Assembly: GCA_965153455.1 (NCBI GenBank)
Contig: OZ234500.1
Span: 11,284,001-11,348,000, forward strand
Length of the DNA stretch: 64,000 bases
Reading direction: 5' to 3'
Source of the DNA: Sphagnum compactum
Taxonomy: Eukaryota; Bryophyta; Sphagnopsida; Sphagnales
Positions 49,021 through 60,329 of this stretch are shown piece after piece (positions within the stretch are counted from its first letter, which is position 1; every line of letters starts with the position of its first letter). The position numbers and the translations under genes were made by a program. The notes under the pieces are model-generated. The model was not told where the DNA came from, searched no databases, and saw nothing but the letters and a program-made list of their open reading frames with translations.

Positions 49021-49193
49021 CACTTTTATTGGGGGCTATAAAGGCTAGCAATTTAAATCCACTTCCATTCCAGGCTCACCTTAAATGGGCTCGTGACCTT
49101 TACCTCCAATTGCTTAAGCCTACGTCTTTCCATTTGAATAGCTATAAAAAAGCAAAACAAATCATTTTCAAGAGACTCAAAGAGCATGCATGA
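49005..49193 (+). other. Short unrecognised open frame at the 3' side of the non-LTR relic
   Basis: A 62-codon frame (WDGRPLLLGAIKAS, NPLPFQAHLKWARDLYLQLL, SYKKAKQIIFKRLKEHA) looks well kept compared with its surroundings and may be the C-terminus of some element protein. I cannot name it. Confidence 0.3.
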
Positions 49194-52100
49194 CCATTCC
49201 TTTTCCAACATTAAGGTAGATGTAAACTATAGTGGTTCAAAAGTGGCAAGAATCCTAGTCCCAAAAATCCATATAAATGAAAAAAAAACATTAGAATGGA
49301 AAAAAAATGTTAAAAACTAATGTTGAATGGGCCCTATGTGGTGATTAATTACTTAATCAAGTCCATATGAAAGGCTCCCTATCTAAAAAAAAAATTATTA
49401 TACATGTTGGGGGGAAAAAATATCAATCCAACAAAAAAAGACCAAGATTAGGACTTTTGAAAATAAGGCTCAAATCTTATCATTCAAAAGTCCATAATTA
49501 TTTGTTGGTTAAAGTTTTTGTTGTAATTTTTTCAATCCATATTTTATTTTTCCATCATGTATCATATATTAAGTCCCTATAAAAAATATTAAGATGAAAT
49601 CATAACAAAAAATGCATGTAAATGTTAATGCAGAACCCAGATTATTGTCCATATGTCCATTTTAAAAGTCCCATTACTATATGGTTGGTGTTATATGTTT
49701 ATTGAATTTCCCATGATAAATATTTTTATTCAATTTGACAATTTTAATCCATAAACGTTCTTGTCAAATTGATGATTTTCCAATGCATTTGTGGCATTTG
49801 AGTGAAGTATATTTTGCAAAGAATCCATAAGGATGCAAATAGTGCACCACCATAATTTGCATCTACCCATCATCTCAAAATTGTCTTTTGATTGTCATTG
49901 TGTTTAGCTAAAATCCTGTGTAGGCCTAGGTCGAGTGTTAGGTTTTTTTGCCCACCTATTCATCCCATCTTTTTAAATTGCCTCTAACATATTCTCCTCA
50001 GCACTGCACACCAAATTAAGCTTCCCCTATACTATGGCTCATGATTTTTCTTGATGCATATGTGACTAGCTGATAGATTCGACAAGGATACACCTATGTT
50101 TTGTGCTTGTGTGGAGAATGCACTACCACACATGATGCGATTTAAGATTCTTTCACCTCCATTGCTAAGGATGTCAAGTTCCATGTCTCATGTAAGCAAA
50201 CTCATGTTTTCTTATAGCCATGTCTCTTTAGTCATCACAACAATGAATGGATATTGTGTTTACAAAATATGGTATTCAAAATTTGGCAAACGTAATCATT
50301 GTTGACCTGACTAATGTAGATCTTGTTTCACATTTGTTTCACAAGCAACTCTCTTTTTAAGGAATGGTTATAATGATTACAACTCAAGTAAAGGTTGTGT
50401 CATATTGCGACCTACACCCAAAGGATGATTTTATCCTTCTTGTAGCAAAAATATTTGGATGTGTACACCAATAGATTAACGATTTCCTTCATTGATTTGC
50501 TAACATGGCATGGTCGGTAAGGGCTCTGGAGGACTTCCTTTTTGTATTTTACGTTCATTTTATAGGCAAAGGGTGTTTGTGGCTCTTTAAAGAATTCAAG
50601 TCACCGTTATCTTGCAATAGGCAATTGCAATAGTTGAAGAGACTGCTTCTAGTCTTGGTGTTCTTCCAAGTTTTTTGCCCATCTCCTTACATGACTTGTT
50701 TCGTGTTATTGGTGACAGGTTTAGGTCCTAATGCATGAGTAACATTTCGAGCAACACACAAGCAACTCCATGAAAAACACCCCAAAAATATATTTAGAAA
50801 ACATTATGAAAAGCACCAATATTGGTCACAAGTAACATAACTTACAAAACCATAAACAACAACATAAGGATAAATAAATAAAATGTAAGAGATGAACAAA
50901 CACCAAAATGCAAAAAAGTAACAATGTGAACCCAAATGAAAGTGGCTAGTCTTCTTATTGAACTAAATTTTCACTCCTTGCAAAATAGTTGTGGTGCGTC
51001 CATTTGTTAACCACTTAAAGCCCTAATCCTAAACACAAAATAGTAGCCTTACCTATCCTAAACCTTAAACCTAACTAACCTATAACTTAGACTCCACCCA
51101 TAGGTATCCTTTGTCCAAAACTCTAAACCTTATTTAAGAACCAAACCCACATGGGTTACCAATATAACCTATTCAAAATTTGAAAGATCTCAAGGTAACC
51201 CATTCCTTTTGACTTCAAGTCTCTATAAATTACCTAGAGTGTCACCTATCAATTTAGGTATCACTTAGGATGATACCTTATTAGATCTTCTTTTGGAAAG
51301 AATTGGGATGGACCTTGGCCCAATTCTTAATTTCTAATTAATACCTGCCCAATACTAGTCTAGAGTTTATATCACTGTTTGATATAAAGCTTCAGAGGTA
51401 TCATTTAGGCTCCAAATGGCTACCATTTGCAAATGGTGATTTTATTTTGTGATGATTTTTTGCAATTTTGCATAAAATATTTTGAAAATTCCATGTTGAA
51501 AATATAAAACTCCAGAATATTTTAAAATATGCTCTATTTTCATTCACAATTTTTTTTTTCCAGCAAGAAGAATATCCTGTTTATTTTCCACAAAACACAA
51601 AGCCACCTCTACTACTGACTTTTTTTTGGGGATTTGTCCAACAACAAATAAAAGAATTTTTATTTCAAATTCACTTGCATTAGCTTCAAGTTTTTTATTC
51701 CTTTTTTCTAATTACACCATGCCTACAATATTTGAGGATTCACAAAGCTGAACACCATGAATAATTTAGATAGGGGATTACAACGTGATTTTTTCCAATA
51801 TGATGGAAATCCTATTTGGTAAACTGGCCAAGGGAAAATTAGCATATGTATATATGCCACCCAAACTTCTGATTTGTCAAATAATTCAGAACCAGCAAAG
51901 CACTGGTGGTATTGGAGGTGGTTATCTTTTCTCTTTGTTTTTCAAATTTTTTTAGAACAATGGTTACCTTACCCTAAGGTCAGTTTCGTCATTAAATTAT
52001 CCTCAAAATAGTGAAATGAAATATTGTGAAAAGATGAAGTTCACATGTTGAAAATCAGAATTAGTATCATAGGTTACATTCTGAATAATTTCACTGCTCA

Positions 52101-52660
52101 TATCACAATATTATAGTAGACGAAGTAAAATTATATAATTTCAAATTTCAAAACAGAATTCATGGAATCATGTGGAAACTGACCCTTAGGCTATCAAAAC
52201 TGGTTCTTTGATGTTTTGGAGAACCATGGCTATGAAACTCAAGGACCACCCTGATAACTTGGGGGTTGAGTGCAACTTTTGATACCCATCCAACACTAAA
52301 TTTGACTCACCTCTCTAAAGTTGTTGGAATTGAGCCCAAGAACTTTAGATCATGCTCTCTCCAAGGGCTTAAAGCTTTGGTCCATCAATATTTTTCGCAC
52401 AGAGAACTTAACAACCTTTCAAACAAAATCCTCCAATTTTTATTGTACCCGAAATCGAACCAGAACTTGAAAATTTAACCCAAATACAACGCTCTATCTA
52501 TATGTATTATGGTGCCAAAAATTGACGACGATAATGGTGGTCCACCTAATTTAGAGGGAAACTACAAAAGGCCACTATGGTGGGCCACATAATTAGAGGA
52601 ACCCGCAAAAGGCCACTATTTTGCATCCTCAAGGATCTACTTACCAGGTTGTAAAAGGTA
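49194..52660. other. Gene-poor AT-rich stretch
   Basis: No protein family, RNA gene or ordered repeat recognised. The longest frames (49367-49582, 50096-50305, 52266-52478) have no motifs. Confidence 0.4.
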
Positions 52661-52672
52661 CTCGTTCAAGGG

Positions 52673-52722
52673 TTTAGGGTTAGGGCTTCGAAGACAAGCC
52701 ACAAACTCCACCAGAACCCTAA
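52673..52722 (+). promoter_or_regulatory. Telo-box-like promoter motifs
   Basis: TTTAGGGTTAGGG at 52673-52685 and AACCCTAA near 52716-52723 are short plant telomere-type repeats. Such telo-boxes commonly sit near transcription starts of plant ribosomal-protein and snoRNA genes. The following sequence has a GC content and splice-like signals unlike the AT-rich region to the left. A role in driving the snoRNA pair 0.7 kb downstream is inferred from position. Confidence 0.45.
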
Positions 52723-52723
52723 C

Positions 52724-53426
52724 GGTTGATGACCGTGAGATATCACATCGAACGGTCCTCGATGAGCACTCCTTGCCGCCCAATCACTGTTTATAAATCA
52801 GACGAGGAGTACAAGATTTACGACGTGCGATTGTGTCTCGACTGTGGCAGCGATGGTGGCGTCCGCTTTGTGTCCTCGTTTCAGCTGTTTCGCTCGCCCT
52901 TCCTGCGTCCTTTCACTACTCTTCGAAATCTTTAGCTATCTTGTTCTTCTGTCCTTTATCAGCGTGGGTTGATTGTATTTTTAGCCGCGAAAAAATCAGC
53001 GGAACTGACGAAGCCGCAACTTTTAGCTGTTAAGGAGCTTCCTTTGTCTCTCTTATGCCTGTGCAGACTGTTTGGCTTTCAAGGAAGTGTGGACTATGTG
53101 AGGGTTGCTTTAGGGGATTCGTATCCCAACATGAAGAGCCTCGCACTTCGCTCTTCACATTTTACTGCTGTACATGTCCTCATTTCAACTTTGTTATTGT
53201 GACCTAGTTAGATGTGGTAACTGGTTGCTGGAATCCTTGTTGATATCGCTTAGTGAATCGTGAGAGTTATCTTGTCGTGATCGTATGGTTTGTTGACCGG
53301 AACTGGCAATGGTTGTCTGTATTTGGTTTTATCTTGTTTTCTGCAGAACTCCGTGCATATGTAGTTAGGCCGATCTGTAGTCGAAATTGCAATCGGGCCA
53401 ATGATTGTTTTGCTCAATGCGCTGGA
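52724..53426 (+). other. Possible 5' part of a snoRNA host transcript
   Basis: Higher-GC, low-repeat sequence between the telo-box motifs and the snoRNA pair. A frame at 52726-52935 (SMSTPCRPITVYKSDEEYK) may or may not be translated; no family is recognised. A TTTTCTGCAG acceptor-like site lies near 53337-53346. It could equally be the leader of a polycistronic snoRNA precursor. Confidence 0.3.
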
Positions 53427-53509
53427 GGGGACGATGAAGATTCACACTAAGGTCTCGTTCGGCATAATGGATTTGTAGTCCTTGCTGACAATTCCTTGAG
53501 CTGATGTCC
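53427..53509 (+). ncRNA. Candidate C/D box snoRNA, copy 1
   Basis: Box C-like ATGAAGA at 53434-53440 (consensus RTGATGA, one mismatch) and box D CTGA at 53501-53504 are bracketed by a 4 bp terminal stem, GGAC (53429-53432) with GTCC (53506-53509). An internal CTGA at 53485-53488 can serve as D'. Upstream of box D, CAATTCCTT (53489-53497) is complementary to the 18S rRNA stretch AAGGAAUUG, known to me from memory. AGGTCTCGTTCG (53450-53461) is complementary to 18S CGAACGAGACCU. Length is about 83 nt, typical of the class. C/D snoRNAs guide 2'-O-methylation of rRNA in the nucleolus. Box C is imperfect, so this copy is less secure than copy 2. Confidence 0.58.
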
Positions 53510-53579
53510 TAATAATGTTCAGTGTGCACGCACCTTGATCATGAGAGAGAGTACCTGTGCCCTTTGTACACGTGATTAT

Positions 53580-53675
53580 GGACAATGAGGATACAGGAAA
53601 GGTCTCGTTCGGCATAACGGCTGACAGGCCTTGCTGACCATTCTTTAAAGATCACCACCCATAATCTGATGTCTC
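53580..53675 (+). ncRNA. Candidate C/D box snoRNA, copy 2 (U33-like by target)
   Basis: Box C-like ATGAGGA (53585-53591) and box D CTGA (53666-53669) are flanked by a terminal stem, GACA (53581-53584) with TGTC (53670-53673). Ending two bases before box D, CACCACCCATA (53653-53663) is perfectly complementary over 11 bases to plant 18S UAUGGGUGGUG. The fifth base upstream of box D then pairs with the U before GGG, the position that the U33 family methylates in other eukaryotes (recalled, not looked up). The 20-base AGGTCTCGTTCGGCATAACG block (53600-53619) is shared with copy 1, and its first 12 bases are complementary to a second 18S site, CGAACGAGACCU, which may add extra pairing. Plant snoRNAs are often found in such clusters. 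Confidence 0.68.
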
Positions 53676-53689
53676 TGGTCCGAACAAAC

Positions 53690-55639
53690 CAAAATCTTCC
53701 ACAAGGCTTGAATGCTTTGTTTCACAAAACCTAAAACATGTGAGGGTTTTCAAGTTTTGCAGCAGCCATATCCTATTAGGGTTCTATTCTGCGCTTGCAA
53801 GATATCTTCCACGTGGTGCGGTCCCTTTTTGTTTAGGGTTATGCCGCAGGACAAGGACTCACCAAACTAACCTTGGAAACGATAGCCGGACACAAAAGAG
53901 TGCGAATTTTTTTTAATAATTAATATGTGAGAAGAGAAGGAATGTTTTTTCAAATGAAAAACTGAAGAACCTGCTTCAAAGTAAGACAATGCCCTCCTCT
54001 TGCTGAGGGTTAGATATGTAAATTGTAGCCTGTTTGAACACTAAAGCTCTATTACTAAGCAAAGACCACTGAGAAAATTTTCAGTGACGTGTAGTGTTCG
54101 AAACAGGATATAAAATCGGATGAGATTTGGAATGAAATTTGTTTGTAATTGGGATGAAATTTGAAATTGCCTAGGGGTTACTGCATGAAATGGTTGACAT
54201 TCATGCATGGGATGAGGCCACAACATAGATGAAATGCATATGCATACATGGATTTTTCATGAGATTTTTTAACATGGTATCACTTATTCAATGGTTGGGA
54301 ATGTTATCTAGACAGTTATTGCAACCAACCCCAATACAAATTCCAGATAGCACGGCTTCAACCATTTTCTTTCAAACTAGGCTAAGCGTAATTATTATCA
54401 GATTTGAATTGGAGAGTGAAAGTCCTCATGAATATGAGTTACTAGTGTAGAGAAATCAATGTGCAATGAGAAAATCTTGGGAAAGGTGGCTTTCTTTTTT
54501 CTAAGCAAAGAAATGAACAAAACTTTCATTTAACAAGTTTGAAAAATGCATTATGGTTCCCCAGTTAGGGTACCCTTTATTCTCTAAACAATTAAATTTT
54601 TTCTTTACAACATAAAAAATTCAATGTTCTGGGTTTCGAAGATTCCTCATACGGATAATATGTGGACATTGTAGTTTCACCCAGGTTAGGTAGCAAGACA
54701 TCCGATAGTCAACCTACCATGGGGTTATAGGGCATGGCATGTCACATTACATATAGGTAGACTATGTAACTTGGCCACGTGTCAATTACACTTTGTGACT
54801 CTAATGTAAAACAAGAACAAGGTTTCATTTGTAGTTTCAATTGTGGCATCAGTGTAAGATAAATAGAAGGGCAAGTGAAGACATTGAAGTGGAAGTTGCA
54901 ACTTCAATTTTTGAATGCAAAATGGCTACTAGTGGGATGAGGAGGCTAGAGCTTTGAGCGGTAGGGTTAATTACACTGGATACATTTTGCTTTTCAATGT
55001 TACATTCTTCCATGGTTCATAAGGAGGAGCATGTAATGTCCAAGCTATGGTAAAAGTAAAAGAGTGCAATTTTGGTTAGATGCCAAGCAAGTTGGGGTTT
55101 TGGGGAATTAAACCAGCAATTCCTTTTTGCAAATTTTCGCCACTGGGTAACAAAAAAAATTGACAAAAAAGAAGTAAATTGGAATAATATTGTGAAAATC
55201 TTGAAAATATTCGTCAAAATTTTGAAACCACAAAATTGGGAGAAAACAAGAATTGGGCATTGGAATACTATATAGTGATGGTTTGCACATAAACATTCTT
55301 GACTTTCATTAGATATGACGTCCCCATTGACAGCTAAATATCAATTTTGGACTCAAGGAAAGAGATTTAACACCCATTTACAGTGAAGTAATCTCTACAA
55401 AGGATTTGGTATATAAGTACGACAATTTTCAATCATTTTCTGCACCTGAGCTTCATTCCTTATTACACTCTCATCAAAGAGCCTGCCCTCAAGTGAGTTG
55501 AAGGAAATTGCAAATGCCCCAAAACAAAGTTGCCATAAGCCATAAGAAGAAGTGCTTCAAATCAGAAACTAGAATCGAAATTAAGGCATAAAATTGTGGT
55601 TGTTATAAGTTATAGACCAGTATACACAAATGGTGATAG
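53690..55639. other. No gene recognised
   Basis: AT-rich sequence between the snoRNA pair and the 3' side of the aquaporin gene. Short frames only. The minus strand near 55640 carries the candidate poly(A) signal of the aquaporin gene. Confidence 0.4.
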
Positions 55640-55645
55640 TTTATT
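55640..55645 (-). terminator. Candidate poly(A) signal of the aquaporin gene
   Basis: AATAAA on the minus strand about 204 bases beyond the aquaporin stop codon, a usual distance for a plant 3' UTR. Confidence 0.4.
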
Positions 55646-55848
55646 GGTTGTAACTTCAGAAACGCAGACAATTATTAGCGATTTACACATTTATGACTCG
55701 TGTAATCTTCTGAGACAAGCGGAATTCTACCTCCCAGGATTCTCTCAGTAGACGTCTCAAGTTGCATCCAGCTCGTAGCCGTAAGTGAACACAGATTCAT
55801 GCAGAACGGGCAGAATGATCAGAAAAATGAAAGATAAGAGTGGTTTGC

Positions 55849-56610
55849 TTAGCTATATTCTGATCTGACAACGGTATGAGTGTTAGTTGGAGCCGGAGGC
55901 GGGCTCAAGAAAAACCCGTCGTAGATCAAAGCGGCGAGCGCAGCGCCGATGAAAGGGCCAACCCAGTACACCCACTGGTGGGTCCAGTTCCAGGCAACAA
56001 CGGCAGGCCCCAAGCTACGAGCCGGGTTGAAAGATCCACCGCTGAAGGGAGCTGCAACTAAAATGCCGGCAAGTACCGTGAAACCGATCGCTAGGGGTGC
56101 AATTGCTCCAAGGGAGCCCTTGTTGGGATCCACGGCAGTAGCGAACACCACGAACACGAGAGCAAACGTGAGCACGATCTCGATCAACACCGCTCCCCAA
56201 AGAGACTCCCCAGCTCCAACCGTGTGAATGGCGACAATCTCACCCGTGCTCACTTGCTGGAGCACCCAAGCTCCCGCAATTGCACCCAGCAGTTGCGCAA
56301 TCCAGTAAAGCACGAGCCTGATGATGGTGATCTGCCCTGCCAATGCGAGACCCAGAGACACCGCTGGGTTCACATGCCCGCCGGAGATGTTAGCCGTCGC
56401 CGCCACCAACACGGCCAGCGCGAACCCGTGCGCGAGCGCGATCAGCAGAACACCAGTGGCATCGGTTTCTCCAACATGGATCTTCTCGTAAGACAGGACG
56501 GAGCCAACGCCGATAAAGACGAAGAGGAAGAGGGAGATAAACTCCGCAAGAGCACCCTTCAAAGCGTCGGGTGCTGAAAATTCATTAGCTTGACCCACTG
56601 CAACCTTCAT
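55849..56610 (-). CDS. Tonoplast intrinsic protein (TIP aquaporin), intact and intron-free
   Basis: A vacuolar-membrane channel for water and small neutral solutes. The 253-residue frame is complete, as expected for the family (about 245-260). It has six hydrophobic segments and both pore motifs, GGHVNPAVS (NPA at residues 81-83) and GGSFNPARS (NPA at 195-197). The selectivity-filter positions read His61, Ile175, Gly192 and Arg198, the H-I-G-R set known from the TIP2 subgroup, whose members also pass ammonia; subgroup assignment is tentative, TIP4 being the alternative. The chosen ATG gives a normal short cytosolic N-terminus (MKVAVGQANEFSAPDALKGA) with no nearby upstream in-frame Met needed. 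Most plant TIP genes have introns; this one has none. The coding sequence is far richer in GC than its surroundings. No lesion is visible and the gene is probably active. Confidence 0.95.
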   Translation of the reverse strand: MKVAVGQANEFSAPDALKGALAEFISLFLFVFIGVGSVLSYEKIHVGETDATGVLLIALAHGFALAVLVAATANISGGHVNPAVSLGLALAGQITIIRLVLYWIAQLLGAIAGAWVLQQVSTGEIVAIHTVGAGESLWGAVLIEIVLTFALVFVVFATAVDPNKGSLGAIAPLAIGFTVLAGILVAAPFSGGSFNPARSLGPAVVAWNWTHQWVYWVGPFIGAALAALIYDGFFLSPPPAPTNTHTVVRSEYS

Positions 56611-56761
56611 CGTATTAGCTTCTGAGGTTCTTCACTACGCACCGGGCCGCCCCCAACAACAACGTACGAAATTCACTCTGAGTTCACAACAGGCTAGAGC
56701 TCCAAAACACAGCCACCTAGCAAGCCTCTTCGCAGTGGTTCTTAATGAGAAGCTACGCACC

Positions 56762-56770
56762 ATAGTTATA
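56762..56770 (-). promoter_or_regulatory. Weak TATA-like site upstream of the aquaporin gene
   Basis: Minus strand reads ACTATAACTATGG about 150 bases before the start codon. TATAACTAT is a poor match to TATAWAW; it is the best candidate in the 200 bases upstream by eye. Confidence 0.25.
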
Positions 56771-57004
56771 GTTGCGTAAGAGGCGAATTCCAAAAGCGGA
56801 ATGAGACAGTGCGCAAAGATGCTGCAATGTGGCGGAATGCTATGGAAGCTGTGGAGACGTGTGCAAATGAAGAGTGGAACTGAAGCGGATCTACGTGGCA
56901 GTACACCAGTCCAGTCGCAACTCGTCTATCCCTTTCCCCTTGTTCTTTACCCTCCGCTTCAGGGGTTTATTTTTGCACTTTTGTGGTGTAGCCACACTGG
57001 CGGC

Positions 57005-57860
57005 AGTGTGAACCAGCACCCACATTGGAAGCATCAGCTTTTTGAGTGAGACCTCTTAGTGGCCATATGAAGCCCCCAAAATGTTAGCTTTGAACTCCGC
57101 AGAGGCCTTCAATTAGTTTGTGTGTAGGATATTTAATTATAAAGTTCAGTCTACTTTATTATTTTTTAAAACAACTTTTTTACATATTTTTCCTGACCCT
57201 GTTTTCAAAACTGTTTTTTCACGGTTTGGATTCTGGTTCTGAGTGTAGCAAAACATTTTCTCCACAGTCTGGTTCTGAGTCTAGCAAAACATTTTCTCCA
57301 CAGTCCAGTTCTTATGCCAGTTCCAACAAAATGATGTCAACTCAGGTCCAGGGTCACAAGAACCTGACCCTGAACCCCCAGTTTTTACACTTCAAACCGG
57401 ATACCCTCGCAACACTGGTGGATAGGACGCTGAATTTTTTTTGTAATCCTGCTGTTGTTGGTGACATTCAGGAGCATGCACTTTAAAGCTGGTGAACCAT
57501 CAGATAGCCTAGCTTCTTTTTGTGAATTTTTTCAAAATTTTCTATAAAAAAAAAAGCCTTTGTAGGGTAGCATCGCAAATTTTGTTTATTTTTCATTCTG
57601 GCAAGGTTTCCCACACACACAAAAAACGCTGCTCCCCCACTCTAGTGTCAATTGGTCAGGGTGAACCAGCATTCACACTGGTACCTTCACCTTCTTGAAT
57701 GAGGCCTTGTAGTGGCCATATTCAACCCAAGAAATGTTAAATTTGGACTCAAATGACCTTGATTTAGTCTTAGGATGGGATATTTACCATGGTTAGAAGC
57801 AACCTAAAAAAATTCAAGACTTTTACCATGGTACCAGTGTAGGTGCTAGCACACACCCAA
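57005..57860 (+). repeat. Diverged dispersed repeat copies, including a 36 bp tandem
   Basis: 57005-57135 and 57657-57795 are diverged direct copies (GTGAACCAGCA, TAGTGGCCATAT, AATGTTA, GGATATTTA in order). Near 57800-57856 an inverted piece carries TTTTACCATGGTACCAGTG. Between them, 57235-57270 and 57271-57306 are two 36 bp direct units with AGCAAAACATTTTCTCCACA. A 122-codon frame at 57118-57486 spans the tandem (repeating SGSE, SKTFSPQS) but has no recognised family and is probably not a gene. Confidence 0.65.
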
Positions 57861-60329
57861 GCCATGTCTACTTGTCCAGGGCACTAATAAATTCACATAA
57901 AACAGGTAGAGTTTTTCCAGTGCATGTGGAGGGTGAATTACCCTCAGTAAAGTTTCTACCTCCTCTGGTCTGAAATTCAATCACAACAGTTGGTTTTGAA
58001 CGTCGAATTCTGTTAGTTATTTAGGCTGGTTAAGGACCTCAACCATGGTTCTTCTGGGGAATGCAGGTCCATTGGGAGTAGACAATAGGGAATTCAGATC
58101 CTAGGCTCCACTCCCACCTTGCGCTGGGCCTGCACTCGCAGAATGGCCCCATGCGTATACAGCTAAGAAATATGACCAGCTTCAATCAGCATTAGTTGAT
58201 GATGTGTAGGGTAAAGCCCAAGTATGGGGGAATTCTCAAAATAAGTGGCCTGGGATATTGTCCCCACCCATGAGCCTACCCCCCATTCACCTCATTGTAA
58301 CCCTAAGCATACATAGGTCACCAAGTAATAAGAGAGGAGAGATCTTATGCCTACTATTGGAGAGTGGGAGGGACCTTACACTTGTAATAGGTGTATGATT
58401 CCTTCTCTTTTCCAGGAGGATATTCACAAACATAAGGTGCTCTCTAAAATGCCATAGGAAATTTCTCTGAGTGATTTACTGTAATGTGTGATAATAATAC
58501 CCCCAACAAGGTTCAAATCAAGAGGTTAGGTACTGTCATTTTTACCTGGAGACCCTTTCTGGAATTCTTCAGTTAAAAACACCCTTTCTAATTGTTTGTG
58601 TGCATTAGCAATAAGCGCCTCAATTACCAGGTTAAGAATTTCCATCAAAAAAGCCCATTGGATTTGGATTCAGTATTCTCCAATATGGTGGCCAATTATT
58701 TCTGTTTTTTTTAAAAGCAACAACCACATCCAGTTCATTTATTCCATGTATATGAACAAAACAATTTGGTTCTAAAATTTTCAAATTTCTATTCAGGCCA
58801 GAACTGGTTCTTCTTTCACTGACAACAGCGCATCACATGTTCTCTAAGTTACTGAAAAACATCAAAACTGATTCTTACCATGGTTTTGTGCTTCAGTTCT
58901 AAGGAAATTTGATGTTTTTTCCAATTTCAGGCTTTCGGCAACACGTGTAAAAGAAGATGAGCAGGCTAGATGCTACCTCTAGAATCCAAGAGAACTAAAA
59001 TCCAAACAAATCTTGATCTCAAAATTAAGAACCGTCAATTATTTAGAATTGGCCAGTTCTTTCATGTTGACAGCCAGTGGTTCCTTTAATTGACTGTTAA
59101 AACTTAAAAACTGAAAATCTAGAGGAGTTCTGTTTCAGTTGTGGTTATCTGTTCAACACTAGTAAAAGGCCGTATAAGTCCTAGTCATTTGTGGATTTGT
59201 TTTGGTGTCATCAACTCTTGGCCTGAACACGTTCCTTCTATCTCATCAACTGTTCTACAATTGTTTAATTCATGATTCATGTCATAATTTACAGTTGTTA
59301 GGCAGCTGTATTCTCGGAATAAGGGCACCCACTCTAGAGCACTACAAGAGTTTGCCACGGTTTGTTTAGTCTCCCTAGGTGAACCAAATCGAAATATTAC
59401 ATCTATTTCATCTTGAGAATGTCCCAAGTTTTGAAAGCATGTTCTTTTCATCAGCCAAATCAATGAGGCCCACTCAATTTCACTTCTTTTAATTCAACTT
59501 TGGATGCACTCAAACTAAATAATACAAATCATCCTACATCACACTAGTAGGACCAAGAATTAAAGTACCCAAACCCAGCTGATTCACGTACCAATTACCC
59601 AACCCAGACTGATAAGTACCCATGCATTCATATTCGGACCTGAGATAGCCTGGCTTGTTCCCATAAATAATTTAAATAAGAAGTTCATCGGAATCCCACG
59701 ATGTCCTGCATGCAGTGCTGCTAAGACCGACTGAATGGGCCCCTTTGGCAAGAGCTGCCTCACAAGTGTAGGGTCTGTGTGTCTCCCTCCCACAGCCAAT
59801 CAGGCAAAGGCACTTTGCAGATTGTGGGATTGTGGTGAATTTTATTAAAATATCACAACAACATGGGCCTGTCAAAACTGCCAAACTTTACCAACAATTT
59901 CCTACTCCTCCTGAGTTCACTTCCAAGCACAACCTCAGGCAGCTTATAGCTCCAATTAAATCTCCAAGTCACTACAGACATTCGACTTTATACTATCGAT
60001 GTACCCTATGTACAGCATCTGTAGATCTTTTCTAGTATCCACCAATTTCTCTGCACCTGTGAACAAGGTTTCGATACCTTCTATGTTGCAATGCAGAAGC
60101 CAGATACTGCGCAGCCCATATCAGATATTCTCTCTCAAGCCAACTAAGTGATGATTGTCATACACGCAAACTTGAAGATTCGAGCAAGCCTTGTTTCCAC
60201 ATGTCAGCTAGGGCAATGAAGTGTCCATGAGCCCTTTGAGAAATGGGGAGTCTACAAGTGTTGTCTATGGAACACCAAAAGGGTCAAACAATAATATAAG
60301 TAGAATCGTATGCCATGTGAAGATGCCAA
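57861..60329. other. No gene recognised; contains dispersed repeat fragments
   Basis: 58370-58500 is a direct relative of 18180-18310, and 58204-58262 an inverted relative of 44145-44215. Frames such as 59185-59463 and 59584-59884 on the minus strand show no motif. Nothing else supportable. Confidence 0.4.

Noticed and set aside
52727-52733. TGATGA as a third snoRNA box C
   Set aside because: No CTGA box D with a matching terminal stem within 120 bases.
55876-56577. Long plus-strand frames over the aquaporin locus
   Set aside because: GC-rich antisense shadows of the minus-strand aquaporin gene.
57118-57486. 122-codon frame with SKTFSPQS repeats as a gene
   Set aside because: The repeats reflect a 36 bp DNA tandem within a dispersed repeat; no family or conserved start.
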